DNA of 47,076 bases from an uncultured Alistipes sp. Lineage in GTDB: Bacteria; Bacteroidota; Bacteroidia; Bacteroidales; Rikenellaceae. Below are positions 36,615 through 45,637 of the stretch, in pieces; the stretch's first letter is position 1; every line of letters starts with the position of its first letter. The translations under genes were made by a program, and so were the position numbers. Under the pieces are notes generated by a model that had not been told where the DNA came from, did no database searches, and saw nothing but the letters and a program-made list of their open reading frames with translations. Where the stretch lies: the NCBI GenBank assembly GCA_949286165.1, contig CASDZK010000018.1, positions 1 to 47,076 of the forward strand, in the 5' to 3' direction.

Positions 36615-37535
36615 ATGACCGTGAGTACAAATAGACGACATGGAGAAGAAAAGGTCCGGCCCCATTCGGTACGGGCATGGGTTTTGGCTGCCCGGCCTAA
36701 GACCCTGACGGCGGCGGGAGTTCCCGTGTTGATAGGCTGCGCATTGGCGCAAACCGGGGGAGCCTTTGAAAAAATTCCGGCTTTGCTTTGTTTCCTGTTC
36801 GCTTTTCTGATGCAGATCGATGCGAACCTGATTAACGATTTGTTCGATTATAAAAAAGGGAGTGACACTCAGGATCGTCTTGGCCCGGAACGCGCATGCG
36901 CTCAGGGCTGGATTGCTCCCCGGAACATGAAACGGGGGATTGTAGCCGTTACGTTTGCCGCCTGCTTGTCCGGACTCGGGTTGCTTTTTTACGGCGGACC
37001 GGGCTTGATACTCCTCGGAGCGGTATGCGTATGCTTCGCATTTTTATATACGGCCGGGCCCTATCCGCTCGCCTATCACGGTTGGGGCGATCTGCTCGTG
37101 CTTTTGTTTTTCGGTTTCGTCCCCGTAGGGGGAACCTATTATGTGATGTGCCGCGACTGGAACCCCGAAATCGTGTTCGCGTCGTTGGCCTGTGGATTGG
37201 TCGTCGATACATTGATGACGGTCAATAATTACCGCGATCGCGAACAGGATGCCCGTAGCGGCAAACGGACATTGGTGGTCCGGTTCGGCGCTCGAACCGG
37301 CCGGCGTCTGTATCTTTGGTCGGGTATCGTGGCCGTATTGCTCTGCTTGTCGTTTCTTTTTTACGGCAGATGCTGGGCTGCGGTATTGCCGTTGTTCTAT
37401 CTGCCGTTTCATATGGCTGCCTGGAAACAGATGGTAAAAATCGACCGGGGTAAGGCTTTGAATCGCATTTTGGGACAAACTTCCCGGAATATGCTGCTGT
37501 TCGGAATCCTGTTGTCCGTGGGATTGATCTTGTAA
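36615..37535 (+). CDS. menA: 1,4-dihydroxy-2-naphthoate polyprenyltransferase
   Basis: MenA attaches the polyprenyl tail to dihydroxynaphthoate in menaquinone synthesis at the inner membrane. The 306-residue protein has the two UbiA-superfamily aspartate motifs, NLINDLFDYKKGSD (about 73-86) and NNYRDREQDARSGKRTLVVRFG (about 203-224), and eight or nine helices. ARPKTLTAAGVPVLIG at the N-terminus is typical of MenA. No other men genes are near. A short terminator follows before the convergent efflux operon. Confidence 0.94.
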   Translation: MTVSTNRRHGEEKVRPHSVRAWVLAARPKTLTAAGVPVLIGCALAQTGGAFEKIPALLCFLFAFLMQIDANLINDLFDYKKGSDTQDRLGPERACAQGWIAPRNMKRGIVAVTFAACLSGLGLLFYGGPGLILLGAVCVCFAFLYTAGPYPLAYHGWGDLLVLLFFGFVPVGGTYYVMCRDWNPEIVFASLACGLVVDTLMTVNNYRDREQDARSGKRTLVVRFGARTGRRLYLWSGIVAVLLCLSFLFYGRCWAAVLPLFYLPFHMAAWKQMVKIDRGKALNRILGQTSRNMLLFGILLSVGLIL

Positions 37536-37555
37536 GGGGCGTTTTCCCCGTTTTT
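37536..37555 (+). terminator. Short terminator after menA
   Basis: GGGG (37536-37539) and CCCC (37546-37549) form a short stem followed by GTTTTT, immediately after the menA stop. Confidence 0.5.
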
Positions 37556-37579
37556 CGGTTAAAGCATGCGGTACGCCGT

Positions 37580-39184
37580 TTATACCATATCGTCTCCCGC
37601 TTTGGCGAATTTCACGCGGATGGTCTTGTGGAAGGGGATGAATCGGGAAATCACGGCGAGTGCCAGCGATACGACGAATAGCCATCCTAAGATTTCTTTG
37701 AGGGCCAGTAGCAGACTTTGCTGTTGCAACGTCGTATAAAGACTGTTGGTCGCCGTTTGCGCTGCTTCGGCGTAACCGTGACCTTGTGCCAACGACGAAC
37801 TCAGGGCTGAAGAGTATCGGGAAGCGGCCAACGGGTCGGTCATCGAAAAATTCTCGGCAAGCGTGTAAAAGTATTTCTGTTGCAACCGGTATAAGGTGTT
37901 GCTGTAAAACGAAGTGGCCATAATCGGAGCCAATACCGACCGGCAGGCGATCAGGAAAAAGGCGTTATGAATTAAGAATTTAGGATTCAGCTCTTCCACG
38001 GCGAACAGTGCAAAAGCGATAATGAGGGTCAGCATGCCTGTCCCTCGGATGAAGACCGGGAAAAAGAGGCTTTCGTAAGTGTTTTCGGGCGAAATGCCGA
38101 AATAGAGCATGCCGAAAAAAAGGGCGAAACAGGCCATCCCTCCTGCGATGAGGAACCGGAACCGCCACCGTTGCCAACGGAACCACCAGAAACAGACGAA
38201 TGCGCCGAGCGCGTATCCCGGCAGCAAATAGACGTAAAGTGTATAAGTGTGCGTGGCATCTACCTGCAGAATCGAGGTCATGTAGTTGGTCAGCAGTGTC
38301 GTGGAGGTACTGAAAAACATGACGATCATCATGTATAGATAACCTACGATCGCTTTGGGCTGATAGAGCGGGGCCAGATTGACGTAAGGAGTTCGGGAAT
38401 GGTATTGCGTCCAGATGAAAAAGGCGATCAGCATGGGAGCGAGTACGACGTAAAGACAGATCCGGGGCGAAGACATCCAATCCAATACTTTGCCGTAATT
38501 GAGTACGTACATCAGCATCAGCAGTCCGACCGAAATGACGAACATTTCCCGGATATGCAGTTCCCCGGCCGATAGTTTACGGATCGGCCGGTCGTGTCGG
38601 AAACAGATGGCAACGAGCAGCAACGCTACGAGCAGCAGGAGCATCATGAAGTAGTACATGTATTTCCAGTCGTAGTGATAAGCCAGTTCGGCCGTAATGA
38701 TCATTGATAATTGTCCGCAGCTGAAAACCAACGGGTAAAAATAGGCGTAAAATTCGCTTCGGATATCTTTCGGACTGAAAATCGTCTTGATTCGCCGAAT
38801 GCACCACAGCATCAGAAAACCTTTGAGGAATCCGATGAAAAAACTGCATACGATCAATGTGTCGGCACTTAGGGAGCGGGCGCATATCCAGCTCAGTAAA
38901 AGTTGTAGGGCGAGATCGGCCAGCAGCAACGCTTTGGAAGAGAAGGCTCCGAGAATTTTCGGTACGATCGGATAGGCGATGGCCATACCGGCCGAAGCGG
39001 CGTAATATCCCATCGTTATATCTTCCGTATTCGTTCCCAGCGTGTTCGATACTTCCAGCATGCTGCCCGTATAGGAGCCGTTCAGCATTGTAACGGGTAA
39101 GAGAATGGAAAACAGTCCGGCTATGGCCAGCCAGTCGGGAACCCATCGGCGAACGGGCAGTTCGAGTTGCGCGGCGGTCATCAT
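37580..39184 (-). CDS. DHA2/EmrB-like MFS drug efflux transporter
   Basis: A 534-residue inner-membrane permease of the 14-helix DHA2 type. The N-terminus (WLAIAGLFSILLPVTMLNGSYTGS) and YYAASAGMAIAYPIVPKI correspond to helices 1 and 2, and the central soluble loops match EmrB relatives. With HlyD and TolC it would form a tripartite pump for amphipathic drugs, bile salts or fatty acids; the actual substrate is unknown. Its ATG overlaps the HlyD stop (ATGA), and it is the last gene of the operon. Confidence 0.88.
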   Translation of the reverse strand: MMTAAQLELPVRRWVPDWLAIAGLFSILLPVTMLNGSYTGSMLEVSNTLGTNTEDITMGYYAASAGMAIAYPIVPKILGAFSSKALLLADLALQLLLSWICARSLSADTLIVCSFFIGFLKGFLMLWCIRRIKTIFSPKDIRSEFYAYFYPLVFSCGQLSMIITAELAYHYDWKYMYYFMMLLLLVALLLVAICFRHDRPIRKLSAGELHIREMFVISVGLLMLMYVLNYGKVLDWMSSPRICLYVVLAPMLIAFFIWTQYHSRTPYVNLAPLYQPKAIVGYLYMMIVMFFSTSTTLLTNYMTSILQVDATHTYTLYVYLLPGYALGAFVCFWWFRWQRWRFRFLIAGGMACFALFFGMLYFGISPENTYESLFFPVFIRGTGMLTLIIAFALFAVEELNPKFLIHNAFFLIACRSVLAPIMATSFYSNTLYRLQQKYFYTLAENFSMTDPLAASRYSSALSSSLAQGHGYAEAAQTATNSLYTTLQQQSLLLALKEILGWLFVVSLALAVISRFIPFHKTIRVKFAKAGDDMV

Positions 39185-40248
39185 CGGCGTAACGCTTCGG
39201 TTTCAACCATCATGCCGGCCCGCAACAGCTCCATCTCTTCCTCCGATATGTTTTCCAGGTCGATGCGGACCGGAATGCGTTGCTGTACTTTTACGAAATT
39301 TCCGGCCGAGTTGTCGGTAGGAACCAACGAGTATTTCGAACCCGTCGCTTCTGAAATGGCCGTTACGCGCCCCCGGAACTTGCGATCGGGAAACGCATCT
39401 ACTTTGATTACGACCTCCTGCCCGAGAAAAATATGGGCGATTTGCGTCTCTTTGTAATTGGCTGTAATGTATTTGTCTTGGTTCCGGACCAGATAGGAGA
39501 CGGTTTGTCCGGCTTGTACGAATTGTCCCGGTTCCAGCGTGCGGCGGCCTGTATATCCGTCGTAGGGAGCCGTTGCTACCGTGTAGGAGAGGTTGAGACG
39601 GGCCATGTCCAGGTCGGCTTCCCGGCGCAAAATATTGGCTTCGGCGCCAACGGTCCGTTTTTGGGCTTCGGAATATTGCGACAGTGCTGCGTCTTTCTGT
39701 GCCAAGAGTGCCTGATAGCGAGCTTGTGCGGCTTCATAGGCGGCTTTCGCCTGTTCATACTGTTGTCCGGGGACCGACTCTTCGCGCAATAACCGTTCGA
39801 AGCGGCGGAAATCCTGTTCGGTTTGCCAAAGTATCGCTTCCGCTTCGGCAATATTGGCCTCTTGTACGGCGATATTGGTTTGCGAAGTCCGTATTCCCGA
39901 ATGAATGACTTCCTGTGTCCCTTGCGCGTCCAGCAACGCGGCTTCCGCTTCTTTTACTCTGATTCGGTATTCTCGGTCGTCCAGTACCAGCAACGTGTCG
40001 CCTTGGTGTACGAACTGATGTTCTTTGAAACGGACCTCGCGGATATAGCCTGCTACGCGTATGTTCAACGGGGCAACGTATTGATCGACGAATGCGTCGT
40101 TGGTTATCACGTAATGCCTGTGTCGCCAGAAATAGTTGACCGTGATCCAAAGACCGGAACCGGCCAGCAGAATGCACACCGCGTTCAGGATGATATTGCG
40201 AAAACGGTGTCTTCTCAGGTTTTGTCGTTTTTTATGCCAGTCGCTCAT
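39181..40248 (-). CDS. HlyD/EmrA family periplasmic adaptor
   Basis: A 355-residue membrane-fusion protein with one N-terminal helix (about 20-40), a lipoyl half-motif (DQYVAPLNIRVAGYIREV), a long Ala-rich alpha-helical hairpin (about 95-215), the second lipoyl/beta-barrel part (VATAPYDGYTGRRTLEPGQFV) and a C-terminal barrel. NYKETQIAHIFLGQEVVIKVD is typical of EmrA. It links the MFS permease to the TolC channel across the periplasm. Confidence 0.92.
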   Translation of the reverse strand: MSDWHKKRQNLRRHRFRNIILNAVCILLAGSGLWITVNYFWRHRHYVITNDAFVDQYVAPLNIRVAGYIREVRFKEHQFVHQGDTLLVLDDREYRIRVKEAEAALLDAQGTQEVIHSGIRTSQTNIAVQEANIAEAEAILWQTEQDFRRFERLLREESVPGQQYEQAKAAYEAAQARYQALLAQKDAALSQYSEAQKRTVGAEANILRREADLDMARLNLSYTVATAPYDGYTGRRTLEPGQFVQAGQTVSYLVRNQDKYITANYKETQIAHIFLGQEVVIKVDAFPDRKFRGRVTAISEATGSKYSLVPTDNSAGNFVKVQQRIPVRIDLENISEEEMELLRAGMMVETEALRR

Positions 40249-40260
40249 ATTCGGTAATCG

Positions 40261-41577
40261 TTAGAGACGCCCGCAGGCTCTCAAAAGTTGATAGTAGGTA
40301 TAGATAACGCGTGTGCGGGCCGCCGTCAGTTGCAGTTCCACATCCAGCCGTACGGAGTTCGCATCCAGCAAATCGGTCAGGATAGCCAGCTGGTTCATGT
40401 AACGGTTTTGCATGATGCGGTAATTCTCTTGTGCCTGTCGGACCGAAAGTTGCAACGCATCGACCTGATTCCGGGCTTCCTGATGACGCAGGTAGGCTGT
40501 ACGGATGCGGACTCGGATGCGTTGCATCTCCTGTTCCTCGGCGTTTTGGCGTAACGAGACCGCCAACTGGCTTTCTTTCACTTTGTGGTTGTTCTTGTAA
40601 AGCGAATAAAGCGGAACGGAGATAGAAAGTCCCACATTCCAGTTGTTGTTATAAAAATCTTCCAACGTTCTGGCCATAGGACGTGCCAGCGTATTCGAAG
40701 CGTAGAGCGATACGCCGGGCAACAGGGCGGAATGTGCCAGCGATATGTCGTTTTGCGCCAGCCGGGTTTGCATGCGTAGCTGTTTTATGCCCGGATCGTC
40801 GGAATACGCCTCATCGACGTAAAGTTCATAAGGTTCCAAAAGAATCGGGCGATGGAGCAGTGCGCTGTCGGGCTCGATCAAAAGATGTTCTGACAGACCT
40901 AACAAAATATCCAGTTGTTGGGAGGTCAGTGCAATGTCGTTCTGCGCTTCTTGAAGCAGCAGTTTGTCGTCGGTCAGTTGCATTTCGCTGCGCAGTACGT
41001 CGTTGGTCGTGATTAAACCTTCGCGTTTCATTCGGCGGATGTCTTGCAGACGTCTTTCCGATTCTTCGATGTTGCGCTTCAATATCTCTTGCCGGTGGTA
41101 GAGGCCGAAAAGCCTCATGTACTGTTCCAGCAGGGTCAATTTTATGTCCGCTTCGTCTTTTTCGGTTTGCAGAATGGCGAGCGACTGTTCCAAATCGGTC
41201 TTGCGGATGGTATAGCGCAGTTTGCCGCCTTGATAGATCGGTTGAGAGAAATCGACGGCGTAGTTTTGCGACCAATCGGGAATATCGGGACGGTAGGCAT
41301 CGGTCAATCCTTGTCGGAAAACGACGGGTTGGCCGACGAATCCTCCTCGCAAACCGACTTGCAGATCGGGTAGTTGCGCTGTCCGCGCTCCTTTCCCGCG
41401 TTCTTGCGCGGCGTTCTCTTCCAATGCGTCCGCCTGCAATATCAAACTATGCCGTATGCCTAATTCGAACAATTGTTCTACCGGAAGAAACAAGGTGTCG
41501 TTTTGGGCCGCGACCGGTAAAACTCTGCCGAGACAGCATAAGACGATACCTATCCGTTTATATGTTTTCCAATACAT
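40261..41577 (-). CDS. TolC family outer-membrane efflux protein
   Basis: A 438-residue outer-membrane factor starting at ATG 41577 (MYWKTYKRIGIVLCCLGRVL..., signal peptide ending VAAQ). Two OEP repeats are evident: QPIYQGGKLRYTIRKTDLEQ in the first and VPLYSLYKNNHKVKESQLAV in the second, with long heptad-like helices. Its start lies inside the 3' end of the marR gene (20-nt overlap), so translation is coupled. It provides the exit channel for the HlyD-MFS pair downstream. Confidence 0.92.
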   Translation of the reverse strand: MYWKTYKRIGIVLCCLGRVLPVAAQNDTLFLPVEQLFELGIRHSLILQADALEENAAQERGKGARTAQLPDLQVGLRGGFVGQPVVFRQGLTDAYRPDIPDWSQNYAVDFSQPIYQGGKLRYTIRKTDLEQSLAILQTEKDEADIKLTLLEQYMRLFGLYHRQEILKRNIEESERRLQDIRRMKREGLITTNDVLRSEMQLTDDKLLLQEAQNDIALTSQQLDILLGLSEHLLIEPDSALLHRPILLEPYELYVDEAYSDDPGIKQLRMQTRLAQNDISLAHSALLPGVSLYASNTLARPMARTLEDFYNNNWNVGLSISVPLYSLYKNNHKVKESQLAVSLRQNAEEQEMQRIRVRIRTAYLRHQEARNQVDALQLSVRQAQENYRIMQNRYMNQLAILTDLLDANSVRLDVELQLTAARTRVIYTYYQLLRACGRL

Positions 41578-42001
41578 CCTGAATTTTCGATAAATTGAGT
41601 GACATGTTTCGGAGGTGTTCCAAGCCCACGGTCTGTTCCAAACGGGCATAAAGTCGGTTTAAAACCGGAAGTATCCGCATCCATAAACGTTCGCCTTCGG
41701 GGGTCAGATAGACTCTTTTGTTGCGTCGGTCCGACGTTTTTTCCCGCCGTTCGATATACCCCCTTTTTTCCATGTTGGTCATTAAACTGCTCAGGCTGGC
41801 TTTGCTTTTGGCCGTCCGTTCGGCCAGTATTTGCTGCGTAGCTCCCTGTTCGCGCCACAGACAACTTAATACCTGTAACATTTCGAACGTGACATGAATG
41901 TTATGTCGTTTTAAGGTTTGTTGGACACATTGTCGGAATGCGATCCGCATCCGGACGATTTGTAGCTGGAAATCCCGAAAATCACTGCCTTCCTGCCTCA
42001 T
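41558..42001 (-). CDS. MarR family transcriptional regulator of the efflux operon
   Basis: A 147-residue winged-helix repressor. The recognition region LAERTAKSKASLSSLMTNM and the wing EKTSDRRNKRVYLT (conserved DRRxKxVYLT) are clear. The start is ATG 42001 (MRQEGSDFRDF), because the upstream in-frame extension crosses the promoter and operator. It heads the operon marR-tolC-hlyD-MFS and probably represses it through the palindrome at 42044-42065, with relief by a transported ligand, as in other MarR systems. Confidence 0.93.
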   Translation of the reverse strand: MRQEGSDFRDFQLQIVRMRIAFRQCVQQTLKRHNIHVTFEMLQVLSCLWREQGATQQILAERTAKSKASLSSLMTNMEKRGYIERREKTSDRRNKRVYLTPEGERLWMRILPVLNRLYARLEQTVGLEHLRNMSLNLSKIQDVLENI

Positions 42002-42021
42002 GACTGTCAAAATTATGGCCA

Positions 42022-42053
42022 CAAAGGTAGATAATTTTGTCGAATTAGTCAAA
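42022..42053 (-). promoter_or_regulatory. Promoter of the marR efflux operon
   Basis: On the minus strand TTTG (42053-42050), a 20-nt spacer and TACCTTTG (42029-42022) lie 20 nt upstream of the marR start codon. The -33 element lies inside the palindrome. Confidence 0.75.
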
Positions 42054-42065
42054 TGTTTGACTAAT
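42044..42065. promoter_or_regulatory. Perfect 22-bp palindrome, probable MarR operator
   Basis: ATTAGTCAAA and TTTGACTAAT are exact inverted 10-bp arms separated by TG. The site covers the -33 element of the efflux promoter, an ideal position for autorepression. Confidence 0.75.
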
Positions 42066-42292
42066 AAAGAGGGGAGTACAACGGATTCGGAAATGAACTT
42101 CGTCGGGGAAGGACGGAATGAACAAGGGTAAGATAATATTGAATTTGCAGTTCGGTGGCGGTCTCCGGTGGTTTGTCCGGAATGAAAAACTGCGGCGGAT
42201 TTTTGCGGTTTTTCCTGATAAAGTTTAATTTTACATGAACATATTGATTCGTTATTGAACCCGGGAAACCGCATGATTTTAAAATTATTTCT

Positions 42293-43732
42293 ATGATCGA
42301 TTTACTTCGCCATTTGAAACACGCCTTACATGTCGGAACGACGATGGCCGCAGCCTTCTTGTTCCTTGTTATATTTACAGCCTGCGGGAGAACCGGAGTT
42401 CCTGAACCGCTCGACCGTTGGAGTGAAGGGGAACGTACTTTCCGCACGTCGGCTCCTACCGTTACGGAAGGACGGACGCTTTTTGCCGACGGGGATTACC
42501 GGAATTTTCTGCTTACGGGCGAAGCCATCACGCAACCCGGCGCCGAGGCGGCCTTGCTTTTCCATACCGATGGGGATTCGGGATACGAGGTCATTTTTCG
42601 TAACGGAGTTATCGACGGTACCCGCAAAAGCGGATCGCTCGCTTCGGTCCGTAACCTCTATCGTTCGCTCGTCAAGGACGGCGAATGGTTCGGTTTCGAG
42701 ATTGCGGTGCGGGGGCGTAATATCGTTGTTCGCATCGATGGAACCGAAGTGGTTTGTTATACGGAACCCGAACACCCTTACCGTACGGAAAGGCATGCCC
42801 GGCAGTTATTGGGACACGGTGCGATCGCATTGCGCGGCGTGCAGGGCGAAGTCGCGTTCCGTAATCTCACGGTCGAACGGCTCGATGCCAAGGCCCGTAA
42901 CGAGGCCGACACGCTTCCGCCTGTGGACGAGCGGACGGACGGCGTGATCCGTTTTCAACAGCGTGATTTTCCCGTCATCGATTACCATGTTCATTTGAAA
43001 GGAGGGCTGACGAAGGAGCAGGCGCACGCTATGTCGATGAATTACGGCATCAATTACGGAGTGGCTCCCAATGCCGGCGAAGGCGGTGTTGGACGTATGT
43101 TGGCGGACGACGGAGAAGTTTACGCCTACTTCGACGAAGTAAAAAATATGCCGTTTCTGTGCGGCGTACAGGGCGAAGGGCGGAAATGGACGGCAACTTT
43201 CTCGCAGGAGGCGCTCGGCGTATTCGATTATCTGTTTACGGATGCCATGACCATCATCGATCATAAAGGGCGTAATTCGCGTATCTACCGACCGGAGGAG
43301 GTGTTTTACGACGGCGTGACGCGGGAACAGTATATGGACCATCTGGTCGATCAGACCGTGAAGATCTTGACTAATGAGCCGGCCGATATTTATGCCAATC
43401 CTACCTATTTGCCAGAGGACATGCAGGCCGACTATGACGAGTATTGGACCGACGAACGTATCGATCGCGTGTTGGACGTGTTGGAGCGTTATGGCATTGC
43501 GTTGGAAATCAATGCCCGTTATCGAATTCCGAGTTTCGATATTATCCGTAAGGCGAAGGAACGCGGAATCAAATTCACTTTCGGAACCAATAATGTGGAT
43601 GCCGATTTCGGTCGTTTGGAATATTCGCTCGAAGCGGTGGAAAAGTGCGGTCTTGCGGCGGACGATATTTGGTTTCCTTCGATGAGTGTGCGCCGGTCGC
43701 GTCCTGTCGTTCTTTATAATAAATTCGAGTGA
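42293..43732 (+). CDS. Lipoprotein fusing a DUF1080 (3-keto-disaccharide hydrolase-type) domain to a PHP-like metal hydrolase domain
   Basis: A 479-residue exported lipoprotein; the lipobox is FTAC (Cys31). Residues about 45-200 form a DUF1080/LamG-like beta-sandwich (FRNGVIDGTRKSGSLASVRN, GHGAIALRGVQGEVAFRNLTVE). Residues about 225-479 form a PHP/amidohydrolase-like domain with the metal motif DYHVHLKGG, then TDAMTIIDHKGR, ALEINARYRIPS and FTFGTNN. Some DUF1080 proteins cleave 3-keto-glycosides; the attached domain may be a second hydrolase. The substrate is unknown. Translation could also begin at the Met18 codon; both starts keep the lipobox. Confidence 0.75.
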   Translation: MIDLLRHLKHALHVGTTMAAAFLFLVIFTACGRTGVPEPLDRWSEGERTFRTSAPTVTEGRTLFADGDYRNFLLTGEAITQPGAEAALLFHTDGDSGYEVIFRNGVIDGTRKSGSLASVRNLYRSLVKDGEWFGFEIAVRGRNIVVRIDGTEVVCYTEPEHPYRTERHARQLLGHGAIALRGVQGEVAFRNLTVERLDAKARNEADTLPPVDERTDGVIRFQQRDFPVIDYHVHLKGGLTKEQAHAMSMNYGINYGVAPNAGEGGVGRMLADDGEVYAYFDEVKNMPFLCGVQGEGRKWTATFSQEALGVFDYLFTDAMTIIDHKGRNSRIYRPEEVFYDGVTREQYMDHLVDQTVKILTNEPADIYANPTYLPEDMQADYDEYWTDERIDRVLDVLERYGIALEINARYRIPSFDIIRKAKERGIKFTFGTNNVDADFGRLEYSLEAVEKCGLAADDIWFPSMSVRRSRPVVLYNKFE

Positions 43733-43984
43733 CGATTGTAAAACAAGCATCTTTTTTTGAATGGTCTGGGATTTTGAGCTGGGAATAAGGAGGCTCAAAA
43801 GTCGATCGGTGTTTTTTTCGTTTGTCCAATGCGGGTTTCGAAAAATCGGGGGCGGAGAGTGTAATTTTTTATGGTTGCATGAAATTTCAAATTCATTACA
43901 AAATCTTATGCGATTTTTATCCCGTCGGAAATCGATAGATAATTTTTAATAATTTGAAAACAAGTAATTTAAATGTAATGAATT

Positions 43985-45355
43985 ATGAAAAAACACATTT
44001 TTACGACACTGTTGTGGGCAGGCGCTCTTTTGGGGGTTAGCTGCAATAAATCGGACGATGGATTCAAATCCGGTTCCGGTACGGTTAGCCGGCAGGCTCA
44101 ACAAGCTTTGAAAACGAAATATCCCGATGCGCAGAATATCGAATGGACTCTTCGAGGAAACTATGCTGTGGCGGATTTTTCCTTGTCGGTGGTTAAATCG
44201 GCCTCTTCCGATGGAAGCCGTTTTACGGCTTGGTTCGAAAATGCGAACGGACAATGGGCCATGACCGAAACGAATATCGATTTTTCGGCGCTTCCGCAAG
44301 CTGTACAGGAAGGCGTGAAAGCCGGTAAATATGCCGAATCCGAAGGGTGGACCCGTACGGGTAAGATCGATAAGCTCGAACGCAGGGATGTCGTTATGCT
44401 CGGAGGAGGCGAAGGAGTAATTGTGGTTTATGTCATTGGTGTATCCCGTACCGTCGATCAACTGACAACGGTTATGGATCTTTATTTCTCGGACGAAGGC
44501 GTATTGGTAAACGAGGTGGCTAATCCTACGGATAACGGTTATGAAGATTATATTCCCGAACAGCCGACGGCCAGTGTAGAAGAACAGGTCCAGGCCTATC
44601 TGAATGAAAACGGCGGAGGTCGCGTAATCGATATAGACCGGGAATATGGGGGTACGGAGGTAGAACTTGTGTGTGGCGGTTATAAACACGACCTTTATTT
44701 CGATGAGGGAAACACCCGTGTTTATGTGAAAATCGAATATGGTCGTCGGGATATAGGTACGGCGGTTCCCGAAGCGATATACGATGTTGTGGCGACCGAT
44801 CAACAGCTTTCAGGCAGGAACGAGGTTGAGGATATTGAAAAATGGATACTCGACGAGGCCACGGCGGACGGTATTCGCGTTTTCTGGTGTGTGGAAGCGG
44901 AAGCCGGTCATAGGGAAGTCGAAGTCTATGTGAATGACGACCCGATTCAGATCATTTCGCGTCCCGTTATCGATATGGGAGGTACGGGCGGAAACGATCT
45001 GCCGGTGGACATCGATATCGAACAGTTCCTTCGCAGTCATTATTCGGGAGCTACGGTCGTTGAGCGGGATTATGACGATGGGTGTCTCGAACTGACTATA
45101 TTTCATGAGAATCTTTACAAGGAGGTGCTTTTCGACGGTCGCAATAACTGGCTCCGTACCGAGTGGGAGACCCGCCAGTTGCCGCAGAATATTCAGGATG
45201 CCGTTAATCGGGAAGGTTATACGATTGACGATAATGAATTCGAATGCATCGAAACCGCCAACGGGATGTGGTATGAGTTCGAGGCTCGAAAGGATCGTCT
45301 GGAATATGAATTGAGAGTGGATGCCGATGGAAATATCGAAGCATACAGGGATTGA
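43985..45355 (+). CDS. Lipoprotein with three PepSY-like (DUF2874) repeats
   Basis: A 456-residue exported lipoprotein (signal peptide MKKHIFTTLLWAGALLG; lipobox GVSC, Cys20). Three related modules of about 130 residues can be seen. The first has KTKYPDAQNIEWTLRGNYAVADF and NGQWAMTETNIDFSALP, the second EYGGTEVELVCGGYKHDLYFDEG, and the third DYDDGCLELTIFHENLYKEVLFDG with LRTEWETRQLPQNIQDAV. This fold (BLIP/PepSY-like) is common in Bacteroidota periplasmic proteins of unknown function. A roughly 250-nt AT-rich leader separates it from the DUF1080 gene. Confidence 0.82.
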   Translation: MKKHIFTTLLWAGALLGVSCNKSDDGFKSGSGTVSRQAQQALKTKYPDAQNIEWTLRGNYAVADFSLSVVKSASSDGSRFTAWFENANGQWAMTETNIDFSALPQAVQEGVKAGKYAESEGWTRTGKIDKLERRDVVMLGGGEGVIVVYVIGVSRTVDQLTTVMDLYFSDEGVLVNEVANPTDNGYEDYIPEQPTASVEEQVQAYLNENGGGRVIDIDREYGGTEVELVCGGYKHDLYFDEGNTRVYVKIEYGRRDIGTAVPEAIYDVVATDQQLSGRNEVEDIEKWILDEATADGIRVFWCVEAEAGHREVEVYVNDDPIQIISRPVIDMGGTGGNDLPVDIDIEQFLRSHYSGATVVERDYDDGCLELTIFHENLYKEVLFDGRNNWLRTEWETRQLPQNIQDAVNREGYTIDDNEFECIETANGMWYEFEARKDRLEYELRVDADGNIEAYRD

Positions 45356-45477
45356 CGGATAAAATTCAGAAAAACTCTCTTCGAAAATTTGTTGTAAATT
45401 TTATGTCGATAGATTTCGAAACAATTTCTTAAAGTCCTGTTTAAAACATACTGAACGTAATTGATTCTCAATTTAGG

Positions 45478-45637
45478 GAGGGTGTCTGAATAGTCTTTCC
45501 TCCCCATACTTTACCGACAAGTTCAAAAAGGCTTCAGGTGCCGGGCTTTGCCTTTCCAAGATGAGTGTACATGACCGAATCTTTGGAAAGCGGTAATGCG
45601 GCGGATGAAGCCTTTTTGGACTTTTTTATTTCAGCTT
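45478..45637 (+). repeat. Structured intergenic repeat, copy B
   Basis: It begins with GAGGGTGTCTGAA (45478-45490), about 120 nt after the PepSY-like gene. The left arm is CAAGTTCAAAAAGGCTTCAG (45518-45537) and the right arm ATGAAGCCTTTTTGGACTTT, enclosing an inner inverted repeat (CTTTCCAAGAT / ATCTTTGGAAAG). It lacks the 17-bp hairpin of copy A. It has a 45-codon minus-strand frame (45534-45671) that I do not regard as a gene. Confidence 0.7.
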
